In this document: one piece after another, positions 25,464-35,345 of the stretch | How positions within the stretch are numbered: the first letter of the stretch is position 1 | Layout of the letters: each line of letters begins with the position of its first letter | Origin: Bacillota bacterium | GTDB taxonomy: Bacteria; Bacillota; Sulfobacillia; Sulfobacillales; Sulfobacillaceae | Reading direction: 5' to 3' | Assembly (NCBI GenBank): GCA_021797515.1 | Contig: JAJZZP010000102.1 | Location: 1-54,050, forward strand | DNA: 54,050 nt | Made by a program: the position numbers and the translations under genes | The notes under the pieces: generated by a model | Databases searched by the model: none | The model's input: the letters and a program-made list of their open reading frames with translations, nothing else | What the model was told of the DNA's origin: nothing

Positions 25464-26543
25464 TCAGTCGTGCTCTGGAGCCAACTCTTGCGGTTCATTT
25501 CGCATCACCGCCCCTGATACTTGATGGCCACCGGCATGGGTTGATACCTGCTGCAAGGATCCCCAGTGCTCCGTAAAGGCCTCAAATACCGTTCCTCGAA
25601 CCCGTACTTGCTCCTGGCCTTTCAGTTCATTGACATGCAGTATCGGCTGTAAACAGCAGTCGGCTTGGTTTCCCAAAGCGGTCCAGTACACCACGTCATG
25701 TTTTAAAAACAGTTGGGTCAGTTCCCGGAAAGCTGGATTTTCATCTGTCGCCGGGCTAAACTGCAGTGGAATCCAGTCGCTCCGTTGCATCGCTTGACAA
25801 AAAGACTGCCAAAATTTAGGCTCCAATGCTCCTAAAGACATATAACGTCCCTCGTGAGTTTTATAAAGGTGATAGCACAGCACACTGCCCGAAAGCACCT
25901 CCACCCCATGTCCGTATCCGGTTTTACCTTCAATCAACAGATGGTTAGTCAATAAACCAATAAGAGCATCTGTCATGGAGATATCGAGATATTGGCCACC
26001 ACCAATTCTTTGCCGCTGGACCAATGCTGACAAAATGGCTTCGACGGCCACAACACCTCCTAAAAGATCAGCGAACTGAACCGTGGGCACTACCGGGATT
26101 CCGGCGGGATCCCGCAATTGGTCCAACACCCCGCTTACCGCCAGGTAATTCAGATCGTGGCCGGCTAAATCACGCATTGGTCCACTTTGCCCGTATCCGG
26201 TTAAGGAGCAATAGATAACCTCAGGGTTAATCTCGCGGACAGCATCATACCCGATACCCAAACGGTTGGCGACACCCGGTCGAAATCCCTCCACGATAAC
26301 GTCACACGACTGGGCCAAGTGCAGAGCCCGAGTTATTCCAGTTTCCGTCTTTAAATCCAACACCACGCAATTTTTGTTGCGGTTATTAGCCAAAAACACC
26401 ACCCCATCACCCAAATACCTAGCCGGATCGCCCATCGGCGGTTCAACCTTAATAATCTCGGCTCCGAGGTCCGACAGTCGTAATGTCGCATAGGGTCCCG
26501 GCAATAACATAGTGAAATCTAAGACTTTGATGCCTTGCAACAT
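25464..26543 (-). CDS. CaiB/BaiF family protein, alpha-methylacyl-CoA racemase-like
   Basis: This 359-residue member of the family III CoA transferases has the N-terminal KVLDFTMLLPGPYATLRLSD and the Rossmann-like block VEGFRPGVANRLGIGYD. The pair His129 (AGHDLNYLAVSG) and Asp159 (QFADLLGG) corresponds to the His-Asp dyad of alpha-methylacyl-CoA racemase, so racemisation at C2 of branched acyl-CoA is at least as likely as CoA transfer. It is slightly shorter than the usual 380-420. With the acyl-CoA dehydrogenase this would prepare branched acyl-CoAs for beta-oxidation. Specificity cannot be settled from sequence. Confidence 0.82.
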   Translation of the reverse strand: MLQGIKVLDFTMLLPGPYATLRLSDLGAEIIKVEPPMGDPARYLGDGVVFLANNRNKNCVVLDLKTETGITRALHLAQSCDVIVEGFRPGVANRLGIGYDAVREINPEVIYCSLTGYGQSGPMRDLAGHDLNYLAVSGVLDQLRDPAGIPVVPTVQFADLLGGVVAVEAILSALVQRQRIGGGQYLDISMTDALIGLLTNHLLIEGKTGYGHGVEVLSGSVLCYHLYKTHEGRYMSLGALEPKFWQSFCQAMQRSDWIPLQFSPATDENPAFRELTQLFLKHDVVYWTALGNQADCCLQPILHVNELKGQEQVRVRGTVFEAFTEHWGSLQQVSTHAGGHQVSGAVMRNEPQELAPEHD

Positions 26544-26823
26544 GAATCCAGCCTCCCGTCAAGCGATTCTCGATACGGTTAAATGATTGTTCACAGAGCA
26601 AAAAATTTCTATGGACAATCAACTGTGTCGAAATCTAGACTAATAGTATCGGAAAATCAGGCGCACAACGCATGCGGATACCGAGAACTGGGCCGAAGAT
26701 TTCTGACTTAGTGGCTACTAAACGGCAGCTATATGCGTCAGAAACTTCTAACTTTTAATTCAAAAGGCGACCCGCAGGCGTGTTCGCCCTAATCCATATT
26801 TTTTGAGGAGGGCATTGGCCTTG

Positions 26824-28446
26824 ATGAACACCCCGCTCTTACTGGAGCATTTATTTGAGTACGGAGAAACTTATTATCCCAAGAAAGAGATCGTATCGAG
26901 GACCCACGAAGGCATAGTACGGTATACCTATGCCGAATTTGCCCAACGTACCAGGCGTCTGTCTTCGGCATTGGCCAAACTCGGAGTAGAGCCCGGTGAT
27001 CGTGTCGGAACCTTTTCGTGGAACGACCACCGTCATCTTGAAGCCTATTTCGCCATCCCCTGCATGGGATCAGTATTGCATACGGTGAATATCCGTCTCG
27101 CACCGGATCAAATTGCCTATATTATCAACCATGCCGAAGACAAGGTGCTGCTGGTGGATGCTGACCTGGCCAAACTCTTGGAACCCATCCGCGACAAACT
27201 GCCAACGGTGAAAGCTTTTGTGCTGATGGGAGATCAAATCAACCCATCCGATAGTGTATTGCAACCTGCCTACAGTTATGAAACCTTGCTTGCCGAATCT
27301 AATCCCGAATTCACATATCCCACCAACCTCGATGAAAATTCACCGATGGGGATGTGCTATACCTCCGCCACCACGGGCAATCCCAAAGGTGTAGTCTATT
27401 CCCACCGCGGCATTTACCTCCATAGCATGTCGATGGGGCTGGCTAATAGTTCGGCATTGTCAGAAAACGACACCGTCATGCCGGTTGTCCCCATGTTTCA
27501 TGCCAATGCCTGGGGCATGCCCTTTGCTGCCATTTGGTTCGGAGCTAAAGTTGTTCTTCCCGGGCCTGCGCCTACTCCAGCCATTCTTCTTGATCTTATT
27601 GCCCAAGAACGGGTGACCGTAGCCGCTGGTGTCCCCACCGTATGGCTGGGGTTTTTGCAGGAATTGGAGTCACGTCCACAACCGCTAGCATTAAGAATGG
27701 TGTTGTGTGGTGGTTCAGCGGCTCCGGCCTCCTTGATCCGGGCGTACGAGGAACGTCACGGAATTCCTTTTGTGCATGCTTACGGTATGACCGAAACCAG
27801 TCCGTTGGCCACTTTCTCCCGCCTGAAGAGTTACCAGCAATCATTGTCGGAAGCTGAACGGCTTAAGATACGCGCAAGTCAGGGGTTATTGGTTCCCGGC
27901 TTGGCAATGCGGCTGGTCAATGAGCAGGGCGATGTGCCCTGGGACGGCACCCAAATGGGCGAACTGCTGTTGCGTGGGCCGTGGATCGCTGATGAATATT
28001 ACCGTGATGAACGGACCAAAGATACCTTCATTGATGGTTGGCTTCATACCGGCGACGTTGCCACCGTGGATGCCGAAGGGTTTGTCCGTCTAGTCGATCG
28101 CACCAAAGATTTGATTAAGAGCGGAGGCGAGTGGATTTCTTCGGTAGACTTGGAGAACGCCATCATGGGGCATCCAGCGGTGCTGGAAGCAGCAGTAGTA
28201 GGCGTAGCCCATCCCAAGTGGGATGAACGTCCTTTGGCTTTTGTTGTGCTCAAACCTAACCAAACGGTGACTAAAGAAGAGTTGCAAGACTTCTTAAAGG
28301 ATCAGTTTGCCAAATGGTGGCTTCCTGATGATGTCGTTTTCCTGGAAGAGATCCCGAAGACCTCGGTGGGTAAGTTTATGAAACGTGCGTTGCGTGATCG
28401 TTATCACAATTACCTGAGTGGTGAACCTGACGGCAATCCGTCCTAA
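26824..28446 (+). CDS. Long-chain/medium-chain acyl-CoA ligase (AMP-forming)
   Basis: This 540-residue adenylate-forming enzyme activates a fatty acid with ATP and CoA. ANL motifs are present: A3 in CYTSATTGNPKGVVYSHRG near residue 185, A5 in HAYGMTETSPLA, A7/A8 in DGWLHTGDVATVDAEGFVRLVDRTKDLIKSGGEW, and the A10 lysine in IPKTSVGKFMKRALRD. GGAGG lies before a TTG (26821) and an ATG (26824); ATG is chosen, but TTG has the better spacing. It faces the acyl-CoA operon divergently and pairs with the next ligase 18 bases downstream. Confidence 0.9.
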   Translation: MNTPLLLEHLFEYGETYYPKKEIVSRTHEGIVRYTYAEFAQRTRRLSSALAKLGVEPGDRVGTFSWNDHRHLEAYFAIPCMGSVLHTVNIRLAPDQIAYIINHAEDKVLLVDADLAKLLEPIRDKLPTVKAFVLMGDQINPSDSVLQPAYSYETLLAESNPEFTYPTNLDENSPMGMCYTSATTGNPKGVVYSHRGIYLHSMSMGLANSSALSENDTVMPVVPMFHANAWGMPFAAIWFGAKVVLPGPAPTPAILLDLIAQERVTVAAGVPTVWLGFLQELESRPQPLALRMVLCGGSAAPASLIRAYEERHGIPFVHAYGMTETSPLATFSRLKSYQQSLSEAERLKIRASQGLLVPGLAMRLVNEQGDVPWDGTQMGELLLRGPWIADEYYRDERTKDTFIDGWLHTGDVATVDAEGFVRLVDRTKDLIKSGGEWISSVDLENAIMGHPAVLEAAVVGVAHPKWDERPLAFVVLKPNQTVTKEELQDFLKDQFAKWWLPDDVVFLEEIPKTSVGKFMKRALRDRYHNYLSGEPDGNPS

Positions 28447-28463
28447 AATGAGGAGGGCGTATC

Positions 28464-29975
28464 ATGGCAACCATCGGCAAAATCCTCGAGCGTAACGCCA
28501 ACCGAGCACCGGAGCGGGAAGCGCTGGTCTATGGGGAGACCCGGTATACCTATCGAACGTTGGACAACACCGTGAATCAAACGGCCCGTGCACTGGCCAA
28601 ACGTGGGGTATCCCACGGCGACCGCGTCGCGTTAATGTCGCCTAATAGCGATCTTTTTGTGTTGGCTTATTATGCGCTTTTGAAACTTGGCGCAATCGTG
28701 GTTCCCACCAATGTTCGGCTTGCCCCGCCGGAAATTGGCTATCAACTTGACGATAGTGGTGCTCGAATGATTCTTTTTGATCCCGCATTGGCGCATGTGG
28801 TGGAAACCACGCTAAAGGGCAGCCCTGTCGAAGGCATCGTGCTCTCCCATTTGGACACATGGCCCAATCTGCAACAACTGGCTCAGCACGAAAGTCGGGA
28901 ACCTCTTCCCGAAATGGTGCAAGAGCATGACGACGCTCAAATTCTCTATACCTCAGGCACCACAGGGCGGCCAAAAGGTGTCTTGATGGATCACCACCGC
29001 GTCATCTGGACCGGCCTCAACGTGGTGTCTGGTGTAGGACTCCGTGAAGGAGAACGCTTGCTGCATGTAGCCCCCCTCTATCACTCCGCAGAGCTCGACC
29101 TATTTCTTATGGGCGGCACCTACCTTGCGGCCACCCACGTGATATTGCGCGAATTTCATCCGACAACCGTACTCAAAACGCTTGCTCAAGAACGGATTAC
29201 CGCCTTTTTTGGAGTCCCTACCATGTATCAATTCATGCTTCGAGATCCAAGCCTCGACCAATTAGATCTGTCGGCCTGGGAAATCGGGATGTTCGGCGCG
29301 GCCCCGATGCCCCCTTCCACCGTTGTTCAAATCGGCGAAAAACTTCCCCGATTAGTATTGTATAACTTGGCGGGGCTTACGGAAATGGGACCCGGTGGCG
29401 TGTTTTTAGGAGGAGAAGAGTTGCGCCGTAATCCAGGGGCTGCCGGCCGTGCAATTATCAATACCGAAGCGCGCGTGGTGGATTCCCAGTACCATGACGT
29501 GAAATCAGGTGTCGTGGGCGAACTGTGGTTACGTGGTGAAACCTTAATGAAGGGGTACTGGAACAAACCGGAAGCTACTGAAGCCACCATGCACGACGGC
29601 TGGCTCATGACCGGGGACTTGGCCACCATAGATGACCAAGGTCTCATAACCTTAGTGGACCGCAAAAAAGACATGATCATCACCGGCGGCATGAACGTCT
29701 ATTCAGTCGAAGTAGAAAATGTCCTGATAACTCACCCTGCGGTTTTGGATTGTGCGGTGATTGGTGTGCCTCATCCCGATTATGGCGAAACTGTGATGGC
29801 GGTCGTGGCATTAAAACCAGAAACGACATTATCATTAGACGAACTGCGCGAATACTGCCATCAGCGGATTGCCGACTACAAAATTCCGCGCAAACTGGCC
29901 ATTGGTGACATTCCTCGGAATGCATCTGGAAAAGTCTTAAAATATCAGTTGCGGCAACAATATTCAAAGAGCTAA
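28464..29975 (+). CDS. Second AMP-dependent acyl-CoA ligase
   Basis: This 503-residue ANL enzyme starts MATIGKILERNANRAPEREA after GAGGAGGG. It has A3 in QILYTSGTTGRPKGVLMDHH, A5 in LYNLAGLTEMGPGG, DGWLMTGDLATIDDQG with DRKKDMIITGGMN, and the A10 lysine in IPRNASGKVLKYQLRQ. It is distinct in sequence from the preceding ligase, so it probably activates a different chain length or branched or aromatic acid. Both genes read as one unit that ends at the strong hairpin beyond the stop. Confidence 0.9.
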   Translation: MATIGKILERNANRAPEREALVYGETRYTYRTLDNTVNQTARALAKRGVSHGDRVALMSPNSDLFVLAYYALLKLGAIVVPTNVRLAPPEIGYQLDDSGARMILFDPALAHVVETTLKGSPVEGIVLSHLDTWPNLQQLAQHESREPLPEMVQEHDDAQILYTSGTTGRPKGVLMDHHRVIWTGLNVVSGVGLREGERLLHVAPLYHSAELDLFLMGGTYLAATHVILREFHPTTVLKTLAQERITAFFGVPTMYQFMLRDPSLDQLDLSAWEIGMFGAAPMPPSTVVQIGEKLPRLVLYNLAGLTEMGPGGVFLGGEELRRNPGAAGRAIINTEARVVDSQYHDVKSGVVGELWLRGETLMKGYWNKPEATEATMHDGWLMTGDLATIDDQGLITLVDRKKDMIITGGMNVYSVEVENVLITHPAVLDCAVIGVPHPDYGETVMAVVALKPETTLSLDELREYCHQRIADYKIPRKLAIGDIPRNASGKVLKYQLRQQYSKS

Positions 29976-29982
29976 CCACAAA

Positions 29983-30013
29983 ACGGCAGTCTCCAAAAAC
30001 CGGAGACTGCCGT
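29983..30013. terminator. Bidirectional terminator between ligase and coat protein genes
   Basis: A 12-base stem (ACGGCAGTCTCC and its complement) with loop AAAAACC. It is followed by GATTTTC on plus and preceded by TTTTG-type sequence for the minus-strand gene. Confidence 0.85.
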
Positions 30014-30028
30014 GATTTTCTGCGCATT

Positions 30029-30625
30029 TTAGGAGGGAAGGTTTTGGTTGGGGCTGGCCCACTCATTTTCTTGGTATTGCGCTGACAACATTTGTTCATG
30101 ATTTTGTCTAAACCAGCGTTCCGCATTATCGCTAAAACCAAGGGGAACGTACCAGCCTTTTTGTTCCATGAACCGATACAGTTCATATGCTGCGTCCAAA
30201 TGGTAGCGCGCCATTTCCGATAAGGCGCGGCGAATGCCCACATGGGAAATTTCAGTTGCCGCCCAAATGTCGCGGACCGCCATGGTCTTGGAAAAATCCA
30301 GCAAGTCAGAGGCAATGATGCGATCGGAAAATCCTTGCCCAACTTTCGGTTGCACGGGACTAGGAGCCCTAGATGCCGTGCCTCGGGGGCGCCCTTGTAA
30401 TCCACCGTCCATATTTTCAAACTTGCGATCAATGGATTCCCCGTTGGCAATCTCGATTAGCTCGTTATAGTGGGATTCTGCCTTACGCCGTTCATTCTCA
30501 ATCATGGTGCGTAAATCAGAATCCTGAACAAACGAAAGAAAACCCGTCGTCTTAGCGATGTGTGTGGCGGCGGCGGATGCAATTTCGTGCAGTTGCTGAA
30601 ATTCTGAGGGAGTCAACTTTGGCAT
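30029..30625 (-). CDS. CotF-family spore coat protein
   Basis: A helical protein of 198 residues with two four-helix-bundle-like segments separated by a flexible Gly/Pro/Arg linker (RPRGTASRAPSPVQPKVGQG). The second segment, SDRIIASDLLDFSKTMAVRD and the following GIRRALSEMARYHLDAAYELYRFMEQKGWYVPL, matches the Coat_F domain of spore coat proteins. The N-terminal segment (LHEIASAAATHIAKTTGFLS) also has the ferritin-like form. It supports a spore-forming host. A short frame directly upstream on the same strand (30722-30862) may be a co-transcribed small gene but is weak. Confidence 0.85.
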   Translation of the reverse strand: MPKLTPSEFQQLHEIASAAATHIAKTTGFLSFVQDSDLRTMIENERRKAESHYNELIEIANGESIDRKFENMDGGLQGRPRGTASRAPSPVQPKVGQGFSDRIIASDLLDFSKTMAVRDIWAATEISHVGIRRALSEMARYHLDAAYELYRFMEQKGWYVPLGFSDNAERWFRQNHEQMLSAQYQENEWASPNQNLPS

Positions 30626-31169
30626 GACAATCCTCCTTGGATGTATGGTGTGATGGGTACTACCGAAATAGCTTTCCCGCTCAGCGTCATTACATGCAAG
30701 GATTAGGCACTACTGCTTTCTCTAATCATCGTCCGCAATGTCGGGGTCCGTGTGCCACTCCGTCAAACAACCACCAGCAGAATCTAAAGTTCTCGCTACT
30801 AATTGTAATAAGGATTGGTAGATTTGCGGCAATGGGCGATCTGAAGTCAATGCCTGCCGCAACCACAGAACCGCCTAAAGATCCGTAATGCAATGAGTCT
30901 TACGCCTATTCCCGCGGAAGGGTACTATGTGCCCCTCCGTGGACGATGCCCTTGCCCCCCACTGAGTAGTTACGTGAATTGTTTATCGCGTACCTACAGG
31001 GGATTGAGACCCATAGGCGCTAAGTTATGACGCGACATCGCACTGAAGACGCCGTTTTCGCGATCGTTCAGGCAGATGACATTCCCCCTGCTGTCCTAGG
31101 CTACTCCAGTCCCGCAGGGCGAAGAATTCTTGGACAATCCGACGGCGGTCATTCCCCACCATGGGGGTA
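30626..31169. other. Gene-poor region upstream of cotF, decayed
   Basis: No firm gene. On minus, a 46-codon frame at 30722-30862 (TTG start, weak AGGCGG nearby, ending HTDPDIADDD) could be a small protein upstream of cotF, but codon use and the start are not convincing. The remaining part has many stops and no recognisable element; it borders the IS4 relic. Confidence 0.3.
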
Positions 31170-32100
31170 TACCGCCAAACGGTGCAGTGTATCGGTTTTG
31201 AGGGAACATCCGTCGGAGGAAAAAGACTGGTCAGGATTCTGGATAAGGAGAGTACCCAGGACTTTAGCTAAAAGATGGGTCGGAGCGAGGTCCGAATCAA
31301 ACGCCCGTAACGGGTCTCAATGCCGAAGACTCTGGCACCATTTGCACGCACACGCGATTTGCCATCGGTGGCGGTAGAGTTCAAAGATCGCGGTCGCGGA
31401 CGCGACCATGCCCAGCAAAGTCGTTCAGATCAACACGTATCTGCCACTTCCCGTGTGACAGTTGCTACAGTATGGTCATGCCGTTGCGCGGCTCGGCGCG
31501 CCTGGCGGCGGTCGGAGATTTCCGCACGGCCACGGTGCGGAGGCGCCAAGGCGGTCCGTCGATCGAAGCTGTGCAGCTTCCCAAACATTTCCTGGTGACC
31601 CGTCATACGTTTTCCCCCGCAACGCGTTCCACCCGGATCGCGCCATCACGTGTGCCCCTTGCGCGACAATCCATGCGAGTGCTTGAAGTTGGGCATCATA
31701 ACGATCCCCCAAGACCACATCATTGCCACCGCATCCAGGATTCGGCACCCTGCGTGTCCGTCCATGCAATCCCTGCTCAGCGTCCTTGCGCGCGGTTCCA
31801 TTGCGCAGGCGTCCGCCAGGTTGTGGGTTCTTGAATCGTCGGAAGATCGGTCACCACGAGGCGAAAAGGGCCGGTGAGGGTCGTGCCGATCCCCCGTTCG
31901 ACAAACCCGCGATCCCTTCGATGTCCCAGCCATGCCTGCGCATGGCACAACCGATGGAGCACGGCGGCATCCGATCGATCGGCCAAACCGCGGCAATCGC
32001 CCGCCGCCGGATCATCGCCTTCATGGCCCATACGGCATCTTGCCCCCCTTAGGGTCGGCAGTGGAGCATGATCTGACATTGTTGTTCAAGCAGGCCCTCC
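31170..32100 (-). pseudogene. IS4-type transposase, decayed
   Basis: Segments in different minus frames line up with an IS4-family transposase. From 32079 downward: LHRLCHAQAWLGHRRDRG and GIGTTLTGPFRLVVTD; then, in a second frame, ALAWIVAQGAHVMARSGWNA; then, near 31360, a third-frame piece FELYRHRWQIACACKW, which is the Y-R-x-R-W-Q-I-E region with the catalytic Glu replaced by Ala; and DSDLAPTHLLAKVLGTLLI near 31290. There are frameshifts, at least one stop and loss of a catalytic residue. Limits are approximate. Confidence 0.7.
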
Positions 32101-32323
32101 ATTTTCGGGGTTCTAGAGCGCGTTGGTATCATCATCGGTCCCCTCATCATTCACGATCCGTACCATGATAACTGCGCTATCTCCCATCCAAATTTCTTTA
32201 GGTTGGAAAAATTATCTGTCTAAGTCAGCGCATATGGGATTGAGACCCCTTAACACCGGCAACGGCCATATGGATCAGAATATTTAATGATTATTACAAT
32301 TTCTTGCAATACGTATTTTGGCC

Positions 32324-32863
32324 TTAGACAACGTTGACGCGCCCATTCTCGACCGTCAATCCTTCTAGACGCAAAAGGTCGGTCTTTAGCGCTAATCCCC
32401 CACCATAACCGACCAACCTTCCGTTGCTACCGATGACACGATGACAGGGGACGATAATCGAAATAGGGTTATGGCCTACTGCTTGGGCCACCGCTCTTGC
32501 AGCGCTAGGATGGCCTATGCCTCTAGCGACATCACCATAACTTTGGGTAACACCATAAGGAATTTTTGTCAACCATTTCCAGACACTTTTTTGAAATGGA
32601 GTTCCATGTAAATCCAGCGGAACGTCAAACACACGGATTTGGCCTCTCAAATATTGGTCAAGGACGGCAACATAAGGTCGCAACATCTCTTCATTTTCTT
32701 TGCCCGTAGTTGGAGTTTTACCAAGATGCAACGAAATCCACCGGAAGAACTCCGCTTCGGTTTGGTTGGGAAGTCCCAAATAAGCCAATCCTTGCGATGT
32801 TGCTGCCAAATGAAATGTCCAGCATTGATGCCGCCATTGTCCCCACGATGTTTCACATACCAT
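32324..32863 (-). CDS. ogt: Methylated-DNA--protein-cysteine methyltransferase
   Basis: A DNA repair protein of 179 residues transferring O6-alkyl groups from guanine to itself. Cys140 in the IIVPCHRVIGS active-site motif is the acceptor. The HTH part carries GTPFQKSVWKWLTKIPYG and SYGDVARGIGHPSAARAVAQ, which includes the Arg finger; GRLVGYGGGL follows. The N-terminal domain is present but diverged, as in Ogt. The start at 32863 has AAAGGAAGTGG nearby; the longer frame is less likely. It is monocistronic and probably constitutive. Symbol by analogy to the small non-Ada enzymes. Confidence 0.93.
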   Translation of the reverse strand: MVCETSWGQWRHQCWTFHLAATSQGLAYLGLPNQTEAEFFRWISLHLGKTPTTGKENEEMLRPYVAVLDQYLRGQIRVFDVPLDLHGTPFQKSVWKWLTKIPYGVTQSYGDVARGIGHPSAARAVAQAVGHNPISIIVPCHRVIGSNGRLVGYGGGLALKTDLLRLEGLTVENGRVNVV

Positions 32864-33016
32864 TGTGTACCACTTCCTTTTGTCAAACAAATATAGTGTA
32901 CCATCGACCATAGTTTGGGAAAAAAATTTTTCCTGATCTCGACATCTGATATGTTTAATTAATATACTAGTAATATGATAATGTTTGTAGTATTTGTTTT
33001 GAAAGGATGTGGCATC

Positions 33017-34564
33017 ATGATTCTTGGACTAGGCGTGGCAGTGTACAGTGGCCTTTTACTCATATTGGGACGGTCTTCCCGTGCAACGACCATCACCGCT
33101 TTTCGTGATGGTAACCAGCGACTCTCCCCATGGACCATATTTGTCATGGTAACGGCACTGTGGAGCGCTTCCCTCATCGTAGTCCAGATTGATACCGCTT
33201 ATCAATCTGGGGTGAGCGCTGTATGGTATGGAATCAGTGTGGCAGTGATGTCTCTACTGGTATCTACACTGATCCCTTGGTTTCGACGACACCATTATGT
33301 TTCTAACAGCGATTTGCTGGGCAGCGCCTTTGGTTCTTCGGTTCGGTGGTTGTCAGCAATGGTGATCAGTCTCACCTTCCCCATTTTTGCCTTGTCTAAC
33401 GCCTTAGCCGCTGGTGTATTTTTAGAGGTCGCGTTGCACTGGCCGCTCGCGCTTAGTCTGCCTCTAGCCACCGTTGCTCTTATAGCCTACATTCAATTTG
33501 CGGGTATTTTATCTATAGCCCGCACTCAAGGATTGAATCTTTTGACAGTCTGTGGGGGTTTGGGCTTTGCTGTTTGGAAGTTGCGACACGCCACCGCGTT
33601 GCACACGGCGCTCCCGCTCCCCCCATCGTACTGGCATTGGTTTGGCATCGGCCACGGATTGATTTGGGTGTGGTTCGGGATGAATACTCTCAACGTGTTC
33701 TCCGCTCAAGTGGAAATCCAAGCTGTAGCAGCAGCCAAAGAAATTCGGCGCGCGCAACAGGCGGTTTGGATCTCGACGGTCATTTTGCTGGTAATTATCG
33801 GAATTAGTACTTGGCTAGGGATTGCTGCCCGCGAATTAACGCCCCAACCGAATCTAGAAGGATTGGCCGCATACTCTTTGTTATTAGTTCGCCAAAGTCC
33901 GCAATGGTTCATTGGTATTGTTGGCGTTAGCATGTGGGCGATGGCATTAATGTGGTGCGGGCCCTTGCTATTTTCCGGTGCTATTAGCCTAGGAGCGGAT
34001 CTCTTTGGCCGTCCCAAAAGTGTGTGGGCGATGCGCGCAGCCCTGGTCATAGAGGGTATTCTAATGGTTCTCTACGCGCTATGGCGTCCAGGTGAAGTCG
34101 CTTGGTGGCGGGTCTTTGGTCTAACACTACGTAACGCCGCGATAGTTGGGCCCACGCTGACTGTTATAATGTGGACCGACCTGCCCCCGATGTCCATTTT
34201 CACGGCCATGATCAGTGGCATTCTCGTGGGGCTCGGTCTTAATGCTTGGACTGGTTTCTCGCCTACTCACTTTGTCTGGGGAATCAATCCGATGTGGTCT
34301 GCTGCCACTACCACATTTGTCGTAATTGGGCTGTGGAAACTTTATCGACACCTCGGCCTTTTCACGACCCTAGGCAGTGGTATGGGGTGGTTGGTGGCCA
34401 CTGTTATATTGATACGATTTGGCGATGCTCTGGCATCTACCGGACTATTAGGCGTGTTGGTTTTCGGAGTCGGAATGGCGTTACTCGGTTATGTCTGGGG
34501 TCTCACCAAAGTGGTCGCCAGAAGGAATCTAATACAACCGCTCACTATACTAAAGAATGACTAA
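33017..34564 (+). CDS. Sodium:solute symporter family (SSF) transporter
   Basis: A 515-residue integral membrane protein with about 13 hydrophobic helices. The first helix, LGVAVYSGLLLILGRSSRAT, is followed by a polar loop in the SSF pattern, and the segment AQVEIQAVAAAKEIRRAQQAV before WISTVILLVIIGISTWLGI matches the SSF core (x-Q-R-x-x-x-A-x-x-x-x-x-A-x-x-x). GAAAGGATGTGG precedes the ATG at 33017; upstream in-frame codons lack a site. The substrate (sugar, amino acid, carboxylate or vitamin) is unclear. No partner gene lies near. Confidence 0.75.
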   Translation: MILGLGVAVYSGLLLILGRSSRATTITAFRDGNQRLSPWTIFVMVTALWSASLIVVQIDTAYQSGVSAVWYGISVAVMSLLVSTLIPWFRRHHYVSNSDLLGSAFGSSVRWLSAMVISLTFPIFALSNALAAGVFLEVALHWPLALSLPLATVALIAYIQFAGILSIARTQGLNLLTVCGGLGFAVWKLRHATALHTALPLPPSYWHWFGIGHGLIWVWFGMNTLNVFSAQVEIQAVAAAKEIRRAQQAVWISTVILLVIIGISTWLGIAARELTPQPNLEGLAAYSLLLVRQSPQWFIGIVGVSMWAMALMWCGPLLFSGAISLGADLFGRPKSVWAMRAALVIEGILMVLYALWRPGEVAWWRVFGLTLRNAAIVGPTLTVIMWTDLPPMSIFTAMISGILVGLGLNAWTGFSPTHFVWGINPMWSAATTTFVVIGLWKLYRHLGLFTTLGSGMGWLVATVILIRFGDALASTGLLGVLVFGVGMALLGYVWGLTKVVARRNLIQPLTILKND

Positions 34565-34773
34565 TATAGTCGCACCGGGATCCGTCCTCCTCACCCCTAT
34601 CACGCAATTGATTTACACAGTGTAGAAATGACACGTATCGCCGTCCCGTTCCCGTCAAAGGAACGTTAAAGCGTAGAAGCGGCTGAACCCCGCCCATGTT
34701 GCTGGTGGGATAAGCGATGGCGAGTCCGGAGGAACACTCCCAGGGTCTCACGACCTGTCGACGCAGTTATGGT

Positions 34774-34815
34774 GGTTCCCCCCAGAATCTCCGGCCTGAA
34801 GGCCGGGGAGGTTCA
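34774..34815 (+). repeat. IS605-type right-end hairpin relic
   Basis: CCGGCC-TGAA-GGCCGG forms a compact hairpin followed by GGAGGTTC, a layout typical of tnpB 3' ends of IS605/IS1341 elements. No transposase is adjacent, so it is an orphan end. It faces the similar hairpin at 35346-35382, which is inverted. Confidence 0.55.
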
Positions 34816-35118
34816 AACACGATGAGATGGTTGAGGCTAACACTTTCCTCTTCCCCGCGGATGGCCAATGCTCGATGAAGCGACTTCGGCAGTGGTACGT
34901 TCAGCGTGCCAGAATAGGATGTCGCGCGCGCTCCTAGGGTCGAGCCCGGCATGGATTGTTCCATGGCTGTGCTGACCCAGGCAGTCTGGCGTCTTCGATG
35001 GGCTTGACCACCTCCTCTTTAGTCTCTGCCCGCGTGACACACCGAGCAAATCAACAATGGCGGCGAAATATCCGCCCCCCTCGTCCGTGTAGAGCTCAAT
35101 GCGATAGGGCAAACGCAA
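34816..35118 (-). pseudogene. hicB: HicB-type antitoxin, frameshifted
   Basis: The minus strand starts MRLPYRIELYTDEGGGYFAA and IVDLLGV, matching the HicB N-terminal domain (Y-x-I-x-x-x-x-D-x-G-G-Y-x-A-x-V-P-D-L-x-G). The frame is then lost, and a second frame gives SGTLNVPLPKSLHRALAIRG followed by EEESVSLNHLIV, the C-terminal ribbon-helix-helix DNA-binding segment of long HicB proteins. The middle is damaged and the end runs into the IS605 hairpin. A HicA toxin was not found next to it, so no working toxin-antitoxin pair remains. Confidence 0.65.
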
Positions 35119-35345
35119 TCAACCAATCAAAGTCTTTTCGATCATGGTGTTAGGTCTCCCGGTATTTAGCCAAAAAAGTCTCGAAGTGACTGTCTGGGAG
35201 ATCCTGCCATGAACGGATGCCAGGCCACGGCTCGGGGTGGTTCTACCGCTTTGATGGCCTCATAAAGCGGCTCGGAAACTGGGACTAACTACTGGATGGC
35301 TCCTATGAGGCTCCCCGCAGCAATCGCGGCCCATTGGGTGACGCG

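Noticed and set aside
31646-31996. Open frame of 116 codons in the IS4 relic
   Set aside because: It is out of frame with the transposase pieces that match the family; it is open by chance in GC-rich sequence.
35155-35290. Possible hicA toxin or other small protein upstream of the hicB relic
   Set aside because: A minus-strand frame ending FETFLAKYRET exists but does not resemble HicA and has no start with a ribosome site.
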